Shown: positions 1 through 8,915 of the stretch, in pieces
Position numbering within the stretch: position 1 is the stretch's first letter
Layout: each line of letters begins with the position of its first letter
The notes under the pieces: model-generated
The model's database searches: none
What the model saw: the letters and a program-made list of their open reading frames with translations, nothing else
Told to the model about the DNA's origin: nothing
Made by a program: the position numbers and the translations under genes
DNA from: an uncultured Bacteroidota bacterium
GTDB lineage: Bacteria > Bacteroidota > Bacteroidia > Chitinophagales > Chitinophagaceae
Direction of reading: 5' to 3'
Length of the DNA stretch: 64,000 nt
Assembly: GCA_903865435.1 (NCBI GenBank)
Contig: CAIPJS010000076.1
Location: forward strand, 1-64,000

Positions 1-3
1 CAT

Positions 4-246
4 CTAGGATAATAACACCTCAGCTGGGATATTTAATTCTTGATGAAACAACTTAGCTAACTCCAGGGTCAACGGCTTCTTTTTGTTGAGTAAAGAAGAA
101 ACATATCCTTTACTACCCATTTTACCTACAAGATCCTTATTCTTCAATCCTAACTCATTCATTTTAACTTTAATGGCATCAATAGGATCTGGAAGTGGAA
201 TGGGATAGTTGGCATCTTCATATAGTATCGTTAATAAGACTAAGAT
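4..246 (-). pseudogene. HigA-type antitoxin remnant (XRE helix-turn-helix), 5' truncated
   Basis: The minus strand has an open frame of 80 codons ending in TAG at 4-6. It carries the HigA-family signature: YEDANYPIP, then PDPIDAIKVKMNELGL, then a helix-turn-helix stretch around KDLVGKMGSKGYVSSLLNKK, and the usual C-terminus with NIPAEVLL. In the family this half is preceded by about 40 residues, and the antitoxin represses its own operon and neutralises a HigB mRNA interferase. Here an in-frame TAA sits at 247-249, further stops follow upstream, and no ATG lies between that stop and the middle of the domain (the Met of VKM). No toxin gene is visible next to it. I read it as a decayed fragment. 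A shorter functional product from the internal ATG is possible but would lack part of the domain. Confidence 0.6.
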
Positions 247-409
247 TTAGCTTTTTGATTGTTTAAGAAGAGAAGATCATTTCTATTTTAAATTTCGAAT
301 GCATCAAGTAGGAAAGCTCAAAAAGTTCATTTCTAATTTAATATTATTTGAAAAAAAATCATATATTTATTTTTTATATTTTAAAAGTTTAAAATCAAAA
401 TCACCAACA

Positions 410-898
410 ATGAAAAAATCAATCCTTGCGATTTGTTTGATGACTGCAATGGTATCATGCAAATCTTAAAATGACAAGAATGCCGAATTAAGTAAAAAAA
501 ATGTTGAGTATTATTCTCATGTATGGGAAGTCGCCATTAATGAGGGTCGTACTAATATTTTAGATACTGCCTATGTAGATGATGCCGTATTGCATACTGT
601 TCCTGAAGTTAAAGGCAAAGCCAATGCCAAAGCGTATTATGAGAATTATATTGTAGGATTTTCAGAAAGAAAATTTATTGTAAAAGAAATATTTGCTGAT
701 GGAGATAAATTAGTAAAATTTTGGGAATTTAAAGGAAAACACACTGGAACATTCTTTGGAATTCCAGCTACTGGTAAAACGGTGGATGTATTTGGTACTA
801 CCATTGCTAAAATGAAAGATGGTAAAATTGCAGAAGAACAAGACTTTATGGATAATCTTGAATTTATGCAACAACTTGGGCTGATGCCAAGACAATAA
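410..898 (+). pseudogene. SnoaL/NTF2-like lipoprotein interrupted by a TAA at codon 20
   Basis: Translation from ATG 410 gives a classic SPII lipoprotein signal (MKKSILAICLMTAMVSC, Cys17). TAA at 467-469 follows after only two more codons. The same frame then stays open for 142 codons to TAA 896-898 and encodes a SnoaL-like (NTF2-fold) domain with motifs such as KGKANAKAYYENY and KMKDGKIAEEQDFMDN. The downstream gene at 956 is a relative with the same architecture (MKDGKVMEEWDTYD), so the two parts were surely one protein. No in-frame ATG lies between the stop and the domain core, so the domain could be made only by readthrough or a non-ATG start, and it would lack the export signal. The function of such lipoproteins is unknown. 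A sequencing error is possible. Confidence 0.75.
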
Positions 899-955
899 TT
901 ACTTTCTAAAAAGTAGTAAATATTGTTTATATTTAAAAAACCAAAAAAATTATTT

Positions 956-1471
956 ATGAAAAAAATGCTTTTAAGTACTGTTATTGCTTTGTCGCTATTT
1001 GCTTGCAAATCTGAAACCAAAGAAACAACCAATGCAGCTAATCCTGATCAAGATGGAATTACAATAAGCAAATCTGCCAACATTGATATTGTAAAAGAAA
1101 TCAATGAAGATTTGGTGGCTTTTGATTTTGTAAAAATTAGATCACATTATACAGATTCAACTAAAGTGCATGACAATTTAAACATACAACAAATTGATAC
1201 CAATTTGGCAATGTTTACACCAATGAAGAATGCGGGTTTGAAATTTTCAATCGAAGGAAAGCCATTGGTATTTGAAATAGTAAATGCAAAGGCTGATGAA
1301 AAAGGCATTACCAATTATGTAGATACTTATTATACTTTAGGTGTAAATAAAGGTGGTGTAAAAAAACTTTGTATTTTGAATCAAGTTTTTGCAATGAAGG
1401 ATGGAAAAGTAATGGAAGAGTGGGATACTTATGATACCGCACCTATTATGGAAATGATGACAAAAAAATAA
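956..1471 (+). CDS. SnoaL/NTF2-like lipoprotein
   Basis: This is a 171-residue protein. The chosen start is ATG 956, because it gives a proper lipoprotein signal, MKKMLLSTVIALSLFAC with the lipidated Cys at 17. An upstream frame extension would put a basic stretch before the signal. After a Glu/Thr/Asn-rich linker comes an NTF2-like domain ending in FAMKDGKVMEEWDTYDTAP, the strand-turn-strand typical of SnoaL-like proteins. It follows the broken paralogue at 410-898 by 57 bp and was probably transcribed with it; a strong terminator follows at 1491. Periplasmic or outer-membrane anchoring is inferred from the signal. No catalytic residues can be assigned, so the biochemical role is unknown. 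Confidence 0.8.
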   Translation: MKKMLLSTVIALSLFACKSETKETTNAANPDQDGITISKSANIDIVKEINEDLVAFDFVKIRSHYTDSTKVHDNLNIQQIDTNLAMFTPMKNAGLKFSIEGKPLVFEIVNAKADEKGITNYVDTYYTLGVNKGGVKKLCILNQVFAMKDGKVMEEWDTYDTAPIMEMMTKK

Positions 1472-1490
1472 ATTTTAATATACTGAAATC

Positions 1491-1523
1491 AAAGAGGCCC
1501 CTAGCAATAGGGGCCTCTTTTTT
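1491..1523 (+). terminator. Rho-independent terminator
   Basis: A perfect 8-bp GC-rich stem, GAGGCCCC (1494-1501) with GGGGCCTC (1510-1517), is followed by six T. It lies 20 bp past the stop of the SnoaL-like lipoprotein and closes that unit. Confidence 0.92.
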
Positions 1524-1713
1524 GTTTTGAAAAGTGTTTATTAAATTTATTTAGCATAAGTGGCGCAAGGCTTTTTGAAGGTTCTAGCTAACTCTAGTAT
1601 ATGATTCATTACCTATTTTATAATGACTTTTATCATTTTCTTTATTAATCTTTAAATTATTTATTTATATTACAAAGACGAATGCCTCTTTTTAAAAATT
1701 ATCAACCATACCT

Positions 1714-3762
1714 ATGTTTGCTAAAATAATGTCGATCCTATTTTTTTGCATGACTTCTTTAATGAGTTTTGCACAATCTGCTAATAAAAAAATGACCCAA
1801 CCAATTCTTGGTCATCGATCTGCTGCACTTATAACTATAAGTGGCTTTCAATTTAAAGACCTCAATAGAAATGGCAAACTTGATAAATATGAAGACTGGC
1901 GTTTGCCTTATGAAGAACGTGCTAAGGATTTAGTTTCAAAAATGAGTATGGAAGAAAAAGTAGGATTGATGCTTATTAGTACTTCGCGTTTAAAAAGCGA
2001 ACGCTCTGCTCAATTAAATGTTCAATCTGATAATTCCGTTACTCCTTCGAGTGATTTAAATGAAGAAGATCAGGTTTCTAATAATAATATTTTTACCCGC
2101 AAACCCTTACCTGTACCAATGATGAATGCAGTGGGCGCTACTAAAGCCATTACGCAATTTCATCTACGTCATTTTATTATGCGTGCAAATGTTAGTGCAA
2201 AATTAACAGCCGAATGGACAAATAAAATACAAGCACTTGCCGAAAGCGATGGCTTGGGTATACCAGCTATTATTGCATCTAATCCAAGAAACCACATTAC
2301 TAAAGATGCTTCCATTGGACTCAGTGTTGGGACGACTGTATTTTCTACTTGGCCCAGTGAATTGGGATTGTCTGCGATGCGCGATCTTAATTTGGTTCAT
2401 GATTTTGCAGACATTGCACGTCAAGAATGGGCAGCGGTTGGTTTAAGAAAAGGATATATGTACATGGCTGATCTTTCTACTGAACCTCGTTGGCAAAGAA
2501 TTGAAGGAACATTTGGTGAAAATGCAGAATGGGTTGCTAAAATGATTTCTGAAGTAATACTTGGTTTTCAGGGCAATCAATTATCATCAAATTCTGTAGC
2601 CATGACCACCAAGCATTTTCCTGGAGGTGGCGCTGGTGTAGGAGGTCAGGATCCGCATTTTGATTGGGGTAAATACGAACATTTCCCAGGTAAAATGTTT
2701 CAAAATAATTTGATTCCATTCAAAGCTGCAATAAAAGCGGGCACTTCATCTATCATGCCTTATTATTCTATTCCACTTGATACCAAATACCAAAAAATTG
2801 CTTACGCCTACAACAAAGAAGTGATTACTGATTTACTCAGGGATAGTTTAGGTTTTGATGGCATTATTAATTCTGATACGGGCCCTATCGAAATGATGCC
2901 ATGGGGTGTTGAAAATATATCGGTAGTGGAACGTTATAAAAAAGCTTTGGAAGCAGGAGTCAATTTATTCTCAGGTTCAGGAGATCCAACCAAACTTTTG
3001 GAAACAGTTCAATCAGGAACTGTTGATATGAAGCTTATTGACAAATCGGTATATCGTTTGCTTATGGAAAAATTTAAGCTTGGTCTTTTTGAAAATCCAT
3101 ATGTTGATGAAGCTGCTGCAGAAAAATTGGTAGGCAATGAAAAGTTTCAGTCAAAAGCAAATCTTGCCATGCGCAAATCTGTAGTATTGCTAAGAAATGA
3201 AACAAATACGCTTCCTTTAAAAGCAAAGACTAAAATTTATTTTGAATCTTATATGCAAAGAAGAGGGGCTGCGAGTCCCAGCCTGGTTTACCAAAATAAC
3301 AACAATAATAAGTATGATGTTGAATTTGTAAAAACACCAGAGGAAGCAGATTGTATTTTGCTTTGGATTTCACCAGGCGGAAAATCTTTATTTCAATCTG
3401 ATGGATCGCCTTTGTATTTATCTATGTCAAAAAATGCGGTAGATGTAAATTATATTAATACACTCTCTTCAAAAAAGCCAACCATCCTAGCGATGAATTA
3501 TACCAATCCATGGGTCATTGATGAAATTTACAATGAAAAAACAATCAATAATATAAAAGGAGTGATTGCCACTTTTGGAACTACCAATGAAGCTTTACTA
3601 GATATTGTTCTTGGCAAATTTAATCCTAGTGGTAAAATGCCATTTACTACGCCCGTATCTGAAGCAGCTGTTGAAAAACAATTGTCAGATGTGCCAGGCT
3701 ATTTAAAAGGATCGGCTTATGCATTATTTAAATTTGACGAAGGCTTGAGTTATAAAAAGTAA
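1714..3762 (+). CDS. Glycoside hydrolase family 3 (beta-glucosidase-type), exported
   Basis: The 682-residue protein has an N-terminal signal peptide ending near MSFAQ. Residues about 49-65 (FKDLNRNGKLDKYEDW) form the Asp/Asn-rich turn seen just before the catalytic domain in many Bacteroidota GH3 enzymes. The GH3 (beta/alpha)8 domain carries GFQG, the KHFPGGG substrate-binding motif (Lys300), and a D388 nucleophile candidate in INSDTGP. A C-terminal domain with KSVVLLRNETNTLPL and the closing FKFDEGLSY follows. GH3 enzymes remove terminal beta-linked sugars by a retaining mechanism; the actual sugar cannot be read from sequence. The nucleophile context (SDTGP) departs from the common SDW. 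It stands alone, with a 127-bp gap before the M28 peptidase. Confidence 0.9.
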   Translation: MFAKIMSILFFCMTSLMSFAQSANKKMTQPILGHRSAALITISGFQFKDLNRNGKLDKYEDWRLPYEERAKDLVSKMSMEEKVGLMLISTSRLKSERSAQLNVQSDNSVTPSSDLNEEDQVSNNNIFTRKPLPVPMMNAVGATKAITQFHLRHFIMRANVSAKLTAEWTNKIQALAESDGLGIPAIIASNPRNHITKDASIGLSVGTTVFSTWPSELGLSAMRDLNLVHDFADIARQEWAAVGLRKGYMYMADLSTEPRWQRIEGTFGENAEWVAKMISEVILGFQGNQLSSNSVAMTTKHFPGGGAGVGGQDPHFDWGKYEHFPGKMFQNNLIPFKAAIKAGTSSIMPYYSIPLDTKYQKIAYAYNKEVITDLLRDSLGFDGIINSDTGPIEMMPWGVENISVVERYKKALEAGVNLFSGSGDPTKLLETVQSGTVDMKLIDKSVYRLLMEKFKLGLFENPYVDEAAAEKLVGNEKFQSKANLAMRKSVVLLRNETNTLPLKAKTKIYFESYMQRRGAASPSLVYQNNNNNKYDVEFVKTPEEADCILLWISPGGKSLFQSDGSPLYLSMSKNAVDVNYINTLSSKKPTILAMNYTNPWVIDEIYNEKTINNIKGVIATFGTTNEALLDIVLGKFNPSGKMPFTTPVSEAAVEKQLSDVPGYLKGSAYALFKFDEGLSYKK

Positions 3763-3889
3763 TGTGCGTTCAATAACTACATTTTGCATGCGGATGTAAT
3801 AAACATCAACGGATACGCCTTGATGGCCTTTATTTTTTAAGCTATTTGCCTTAACTTTAGTCCTACCCAAAAGGGTTAAACTATTTATT

Positions 3890-5362
3890 ATGAAAAATTT
3901 TTTCCTAGCATTTTTGGTGCTTATTTTTAGTCTATCAGCGTTTGCACAAAAATCGAATCCCCCTGGTTTGGATTTAATTAAAGAAGCAGAATTGAAAAAA
4001 GACTTGTATGCATTTGCAGATGCGCATTTTAAAGGGCGCTCTGCGGGTACACTAGATGAATTAAAAGCTTCTATGTGGTTGGTTGAAAAATACAGATCTA
4101 TTGGCTTATTGCCTGCAGGTGATGACGGTACTTACTTGCAATTTTTTACCATGTGGCGCAATCGCATCGCAGACAATTCATCTATCCGTATTCAAAACAC
4201 AGATTTTAAATTATGGAAAGATGTAACGGTGGCGCAAATGGCCAATGTAAATATTAATGCACCAATTGTTTACTTAGGCAATGCTTTAAATATAGATACC
4301 AATAATTTGGATGTTAAAAATAAAGTAGTTGCATTTGAAGCTGCATCCATGGGCATTAATTTAAATGTCTCCTTACCTACTTGGAGATACAGCAGAAGTG
4401 TGTTGTCGAAATATGCGATGCCTTTAATTAAAAGAGGTGCTATTGCGATCATTATCATTGCGGACGAGATTGCAGACAAAGCCTGGGAGGACGCCAATGA
4501 AAATTTTAAAAGAGGAACTTATGATATAGAAGGTGGCCCCAATGCCACTGTCAATACCAAAGTGCCTGTATTATGGGTACATAAAAATGCAAAAAATATT
4601 TTTGCCAATGGCCATCTAAATATGGAAGCCAATTTAATTGTTGAAAAATATCCTTATCCTTCTGTAAATATTGTTGGTAAGATAGACGGTACCGATGCAA
4701 AATTAAAAGCTGAATATTTATTATACAGTGGACATCAAGATGCACATGGTATTCGCAATGCCATTAATAACGATTCTACTTATTATGGAGCGGATGACAA
4801 TGGCAGTGTGGATGTTGCCATGTTGGCCAATGCGCGCGCATTTATGAAACATCCTGCAAAACGATCTATCTTATTTGTTATTCAAGGTGCCGAAGAAAGA
4901 GGCCTTTTAGGTTCAAGGTATTATTCGTCTCACCCAACAGTTCCTATTACAAGTATCGTTGCGGTTTTAAATGGAGATATGATTGGCAGAAATAATACGG
5001 ATAGCGCTGCAGTTTTAGGCATGCAAGTACCTCATCGCAATTCGACCGATTTAATTAAAATGGTTACAGATGCAAATAACGAGGGTCCTAAATTTAAATT
5101 GGATACTACTTATGATAAGGTGACGCATGTAGAAGGTTGGTATTTTAGAAGCGATCATGTTCCCTATGCCCGATTAGGCATTCCTTCTATTATGTATACT
5201 TCTTTGTTGCATGAGGATTACCACACCCCTTTGGACAACGCCGAAAACATCAATTATCCCAAATTAAAAAAAATGGCCGATTGGATGTACCGAACAGGGT
5301 ATAAAGTAGCCAATGCTGCCATTAGACCTGCCACAGACAAGAATTTTAAATTAGAACGATAA
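3890..5362 (+). CDS. M28 family zinc aminopeptidase with inserted PA-type domain, exported
   Basis: The 490-residue protein has a signal peptide (MKNFFLAFLVLIFSLSAFAQ). A protease-associated-like insert occupies the middle (about 90-260). The di-zinc M28 core has all expected residues: His282 (SGHQDAHG), Asp302/303 (GADDNGS), Glu335-Glu336 (GAEERGLLG), Asp363 (NGDMIG) and His445 (HEDYHTP). These enzymes release N-terminal amino acids from peptides, here in the periplasm or outside the cell (inferred from the signal). The tricorn-type protease begins 48 bp downstream on the same strand, so the two may share a transcript. A promoter-like TAACTTTA occurs at 3852-3859 upstream. Family assignment is firm; the substrate is open. 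Confidence 0.93.
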   Translation: MKNFFLAFLVLIFSLSAFAQKSNPPGLDLIKEAELKKDLYAFADAHFKGRSAGTLDELKASMWLVEKYRSIGLLPAGDDGTYLQFFTMWRNRIADNSSIRIQNTDFKLWKDVTVAQMANVNINAPIVYLGNALNIDTNNLDVKNKVVAFEAASMGINLNVSLPTWRYSRSVLSKYAMPLIKRGAIAIIIIADEIADKAWEDANENFKRGTYDIEGGPNATVNTKVPVLWVHKNAKNIFANGHLNMEANLIVEKYPYPSVNIVGKIDGTDAKLKAEYLLYSGHQDAHGIRNAINNDSTYYGADDNGSVDVAMLANARAFMKHPAKRSILFVIQGAEERGLLGSRYYSSHPTVPITSIVAVLNGDMIGRNNTDSAAVLGMQVPHRNSTDLIKMVTDANNEGPKFKLDTTYDKVTHVEGWYFRSDHVPYARLGIPSIMYTSLLHEDYHTPLDNAENINYPKLKKMADWMYRTGYKVANAAIRPATDKNFKLER

Positions 5363-5410
5363 TTCATTTTTTAGTAAGTTTAATTTCCATTCATTTTAAA
5401 AATATCCAGT

Positions 5411-8400
5411 ATGAAAAAAATTATTTTTAAGCTTTTATTACTTTTTGTAGTAAGTAATGTATTTGCACAAACGCAACCGCTGTGGATGCGTTATCCTGCG
5501 ATCTCTCCAGACGGTAAAAAAATTGCTTTTGGTTACAAGGGCGATATTTATGTTGTAGATGCTACCGGAGGTAATGCACAGCCATTGACCATTCATGAAG
5601 CGCAAGATATGTTGCCAGTTTGGAGTCACGATAGCAAGACCATTGCTTTTGCAAGTGATCGTTATGGAAATTTTGATGTTTTCACTGTGCCTGCCATTGG
5701 CGGAACAGCTACTAGAATTACATTTAATTCTGCCAACGATTATCCATTTGATTTTTCAAAAGACGATAAGAAAATAATTTTTGGAAGCGCTAGAAATGTG
5801 GCTTCTAACAACATACGTTTTTATAGCCCAAGACTTTTTCAAAATACGTATGAAGTTGCAGTGACTGGTGGAAAGCCAGTGTTGATTTCTGCTGCAGGTA
5901 TGGAGCATGCACATTTTAATGAGAAAGGCAATCAATTGGTTTTTGAAGATAGAAAAGGATATGAAGATCCTTGGCGCAAACACCATACTTCTTCAGTCAC
6001 TAGAGACATCTGGATTTTGGACATTTCTAAAAATGAGTATAAAAAAATAAGCAATTTTGAAGGAGAAGACAGGGAGCCAGTTTTTGGCAATGATGATCAA
6101 TCTGTTTTTTATCTAAGCGAAAAAAAAGGCAATCAAAATATTTTTAAATTAACATTGAATGGGGGTGCCGAAAAACAATTGACTAGTTTGAAAGACAATC
6201 CTGTTAGACATTTAAGCATAAGCAAGGCCAATACTTTATGTTATACCTATGACGGCGAAATATATACTTTAAAAGAAAACGAGGCTCCTAAAAAAGTAAA
6301 CATTCAAATAGCCAATGAGAGCCGTCAAACGGTAGAAAAAAATATTGCTATTAATGGGAACGTAGGAGAATTTGCATTGTCTCCTAATGGAAAAGAAATT
6401 GCATTTGTTTCTAGAGGAGAAGTTTTTGTTACCAGTGTAGAAGGAACACAAACCAAAAGAATTACCAATACACCACAACAAGAAAGAATGGTAAAATGGT
6501 CTCCCGATGGCAAGACTTTGATTTATGCTGCTGAGCGCAATGACAATTGGGATATTTATACCAGCACTATCATCAGAAAAGAAGAACCTTATTTTTATGC
6601 GGCTACAACACTTAAAGAAGAAGCCCTGATCAATTCAGCTGCAGAAGAATTTTTACCAAAATATTCACCTGATGGTAAAGAAGTGGCTTATTTAGAAAAC
6701 AGAAATAGTTTAAAAGTTTTAAATCTGGCAACAAAAAAAACAAGAACATTATTGCCACTTGGACGCAATTACAGTTATGCCGATGGTGATATTGATTTTA
6801 GTTGGAGCCCAGACAGCAAATACATTATTACTTCTGATAATTATTTTGGATTTGGTGCTGCGCATGCAGCAGTCATTAAAGCAGACGGAACCGGTGAAAT
6901 CATACATCCTATCAACAGTGGATTTGGCGAAGGCAATCCAATGTGGGCCATGGACGGTAAATTAATTACTTGGGAGAACAATAGAGATGGTAGAAGATCT
7001 TTGGCTTATCAAGGCAACAGAGAAGTAGATATCTATGGTGCATTTTTAGATCCAGCTGCTTATGATGAATTCAAATTATCTAAAGATGAATACACTTTAT
7101 TAAAAGATCAAACCGCTAACAACAAAAAAGATTCAACTGTTAAAAAGTGGAGTCCAGTTTTTAGCGATGTAGAAAATAGAAAAGTGAAACTTACCATCAA
7201 TAGTGCATCAATTAGTGATTATGCATTAAACAATGATGGCAGTAAAATATATTATTTAGCTTCTTTTGAAAAAGGTTTTGATTTATGGGTAAGTGATACC
7301 AGAACAAAGGAAACAAAAATATTGGCCAAGCTTGGAGCGGGCCGCAGCAGTTTAGAAATTTCAAAAGACGGCAAATCGGTTTTTGTAACCAATAATGGTG
7401 CGCTGCTTAAAATAGATGATGCTGGAAAATCAACACCTATTGGTATTGCAGGAGAAATGGTTTTAAACGCTGCCGAAGAACGTGCTTATATTTTTGAGCA
7501 TTGCTGGAGACAAGTAAAAGAAAAGTTTTACGATCCAACCATTCATGGTATCAATTGGAAAATGTACAAAGATACTTACCAAAAATTCTTACCACATGTG
7601 AGCAACAATTATGATTTTCAAGAATTGCTGAGTGAGTTATTGGGTGAATTAAATGGTTCTCATACTGGTGGCAGGTATTCGCCTCAAACAATGAATGCAG
7701 ATGCAACTGCTGTGTTGGGTTTATTGTATGACGAAACATACGCTGGCAATGGGTTAAAGGTTTCTGAAGTTTTAGAAGGTGGTCCTTTTAGCAAAGCCAC
7801 TACTGCCATTAAGCCTGGTGTGATTATAGAAAAAATAGATGGCGAATTAATTAGCAGCAATGATGATTGGTCTAAATTGTTAAATAGAAAAACTGGAAAG
7901 AATGTATTGATTGCCGGATCAGATCCAAGCACTAAAACTACATTTGAAGAATCGGTTAAACCCATTTCATTTGGTGAAGAATCTAATTTGATGTACAAAA
8001 GATGGACCACATTAATGTACAATATGGTAGACAAATTAAGTGGCGGCCAAGTGGGTTATGTTCATATTCAGGGAATGAATGATGGTAGCTATCGATCTGT
8101 TATTGATGAAGTAATGGGAAAAAATAGAAATAAAAAAGCATTGATTATAGATACGCGTTTTAATGGAGGAGGTTGGTTGCACAATGATTTAAGTACATTG
8201 TTTAGTGGAAAGTCTTATTTGCAATTTGCACCACAAGGCAATTTAGTACCAGCAACTGAGCCAATGGATCGTTGGCAAAAACCAAGTTGTGTTTTAATGA
8301 GTGAAGGAAATTATAGCGATGCATTTATTTTTCCTTACATCTATAAAGACAATGGCATTGGAAAACTCATTGGGATGCCTGTTCCTGGCACGGGTACTGC

Positions 8401-8605
8401 AGTTTGGTGGGAAACGCAAATAGATCCAACCATTGTATTTGGTATTCCTATGGTAGCTACCATTGGCAAGGAAAACAGACCTACCGAAAACTTACAATTA
8501 GAGCCAGATATTAAAGTGCCTTTAAAGTATGAAGATTTCTTAAACGGGAAAGATGCACAAATAGAAGCTGCAGTGGTAGAAATGTTAAAAACAATTAAGA
8601 AATAG
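5411..8605 (+). CDS. Tricorn-type S41 peptidase with WD40-like propeller, exported
   Basis: The 1064-residue protein has a signal peptide (MKKIIFKLLLLFVVSNVFAQ). About 600 residues of TolB/PD40-type propeller repeats follow (AISPDGKKIAFG, WSHDSKTIAFASDRYG, WSPDGKTLIYAAERN). Then come the tricorn core-1 region (GSHTGG, His751), a PDZ-like segment (about 780-860, GGPFSKATTAIKPGVIIEKIDGE) and the S41 catalytic core with Ser969 in GNYSDAF and acidic residues in KENRPTE (1021/1026). Archaeal tricorn uses His746 and Ser965, and both positions are closely matched here. Tricorn releases short peptides that aminopeptidases finish off, which fits the M28 gene just upstream. The signal peptide places it outside the cytoplasm, unlike the archaeal enzyme. 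A strong terminator follows. Confidence 0.92.
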   Translation: MKKIIFKLLLLFVVSNVFAQTQPLWMRYPAISPDGKKIAFGYKGDIYVVDATGGNAQPLTIHEAQDMLPVWSHDSKTIAFASDRYGNFDVFTVPAIGGTATRITFNSANDYPFDFSKDDKKIIFGSARNVASNNIRFYSPRLFQNTYEVAVTGGKPVLISAAGMEHAHFNEKGNQLVFEDRKGYEDPWRKHHTSSVTRDIWILDISKNEYKKISNFEGEDREPVFGNDDQSVFYLSEKKGNQNIFKLTLNGGAEKQLTSLKDNPVRHLSISKANTLCYTYDGEIYTLKENEAPKKVNIQIANESRQTVEKNIAINGNVGEFALSPNGKEIAFVSRGEVFVTSVEGTQTKRITNTPQQERMVKWSPDGKTLIYAAERNDNWDIYTSTIIRKEEPYFYAATTLKEEALINSAAEEFLPKYSPDGKEVAYLENRNSLKVLNLATKKTRTLLPLGRNYSYADGDIDFSWSPDSKYIITSDNYFGFGAAHAAVIKADGTGEIIHPINSGFGEGNPMWAMDGKLITWENNRDGRRSLAYQGNREVDIYGAFLDPAAYDEFKLSKDEYTLLKDQTANNKKDSTVKKWSPVFSDVENRKVKLTINSASISDYALNNDGSKIYYLASFEKGFDLWVSDTRTKETKILAKLGAGRSSLEISKDGKSVFVTNNGALLKIDDAGKSTPIGIAGEMVLNAAEERAYIFEHCWRQVKEKFYDPTIHGINWKMYKDTYQKFLPHVSNNYDFQELLSELLGELNGSHTGGRYSPQTMNADATAVLGLLYDETYAGNGLKVSEVLEGGPFSKATTAIKPGVIIEKIDGELISSNDDWSKLLNRKTGKNVLIAGSDPSTKTTFEESVKPISFGEESNLMYKRWTTLMYNMVDKLSGGQVGYVHIQGMNDGSYRSVIDEVMGKNRNKKALIIDTRFNGGGWLHNDLSTLFSGKSYLQFAPQGNLVPATEPMDRWQKPSCVLMSEGNYSDAFIFPYIYKDNGIGKLIGMPVPGTGTAVWWETQIDPTIVFGIPMVATIGKENRPTENLQLEPDIKVPLKYEDFLNGKDAQIEAAVVEMLKTIKK

Positions 8606-8630
8606 CGTTTATCCTTTAGAATAGTTTTTT

Positions 8631-8669
8631 AAAATACCACTTGCTAATGAGCAAGTGGTATTTTTTTTT
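8631..8669 (+). terminator. Rho-independent terminator after the tricorn-type protease
   Basis: A 13-bp stem, AAATACCACTTGC (8632-8644) with GCAAGTGGTATTT (8651-8663), has a short loop and a run of T to 8669. It lies 26 bp beyond the protease stop codon. Confidence 0.92.
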
Positions 8670-8868
8670 AAGCCAAGCCAATTTAGAAAAAATGATTAAA
8701 ATCAACAGCTAAAAATGGGCTTAATTCCAAACTATTAGCAGAATCTAATTTTACCGTTTTTTTCAGGATTTCTTAAGTTATATATAAAATAAATAAATGT
8801 ATAAATAAAACAATTTCAAATATTTAGAATAAACTTTAACATTTCATTAATATAACTGCATGAATTGT

Positions 8869-8876
8869 TAAATTTG
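8869..8876 (+). promoter_or_regulatory. Candidate -7 promoter element (TAAATTTG) of the first susC
   Basis: TAAATTTG matches the Bacteroidota consensus TAnnTTTG and lies 39 bp before the susC ATG, giving a short leader. A second match, TAATTTTG, is at 8891-8898. No clean -33 TTTG sits at the usual distance from either. The same octamer occurs 53 bp before the second susC (59998-60005). Confidence 0.4.
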
Positions 8877-8915
8877 TGCTTGCGAATTGTTAATTTTGAT
8901 TTCTAAATTTTTTAT

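Noticed and set aside
590..898. Separate short gene beginning at TTG 590
   Set aside because: The frame is continuous in homology with the lipoprotein signal at 410; treating it as its own gene hides the nonsense codon at 467-469.
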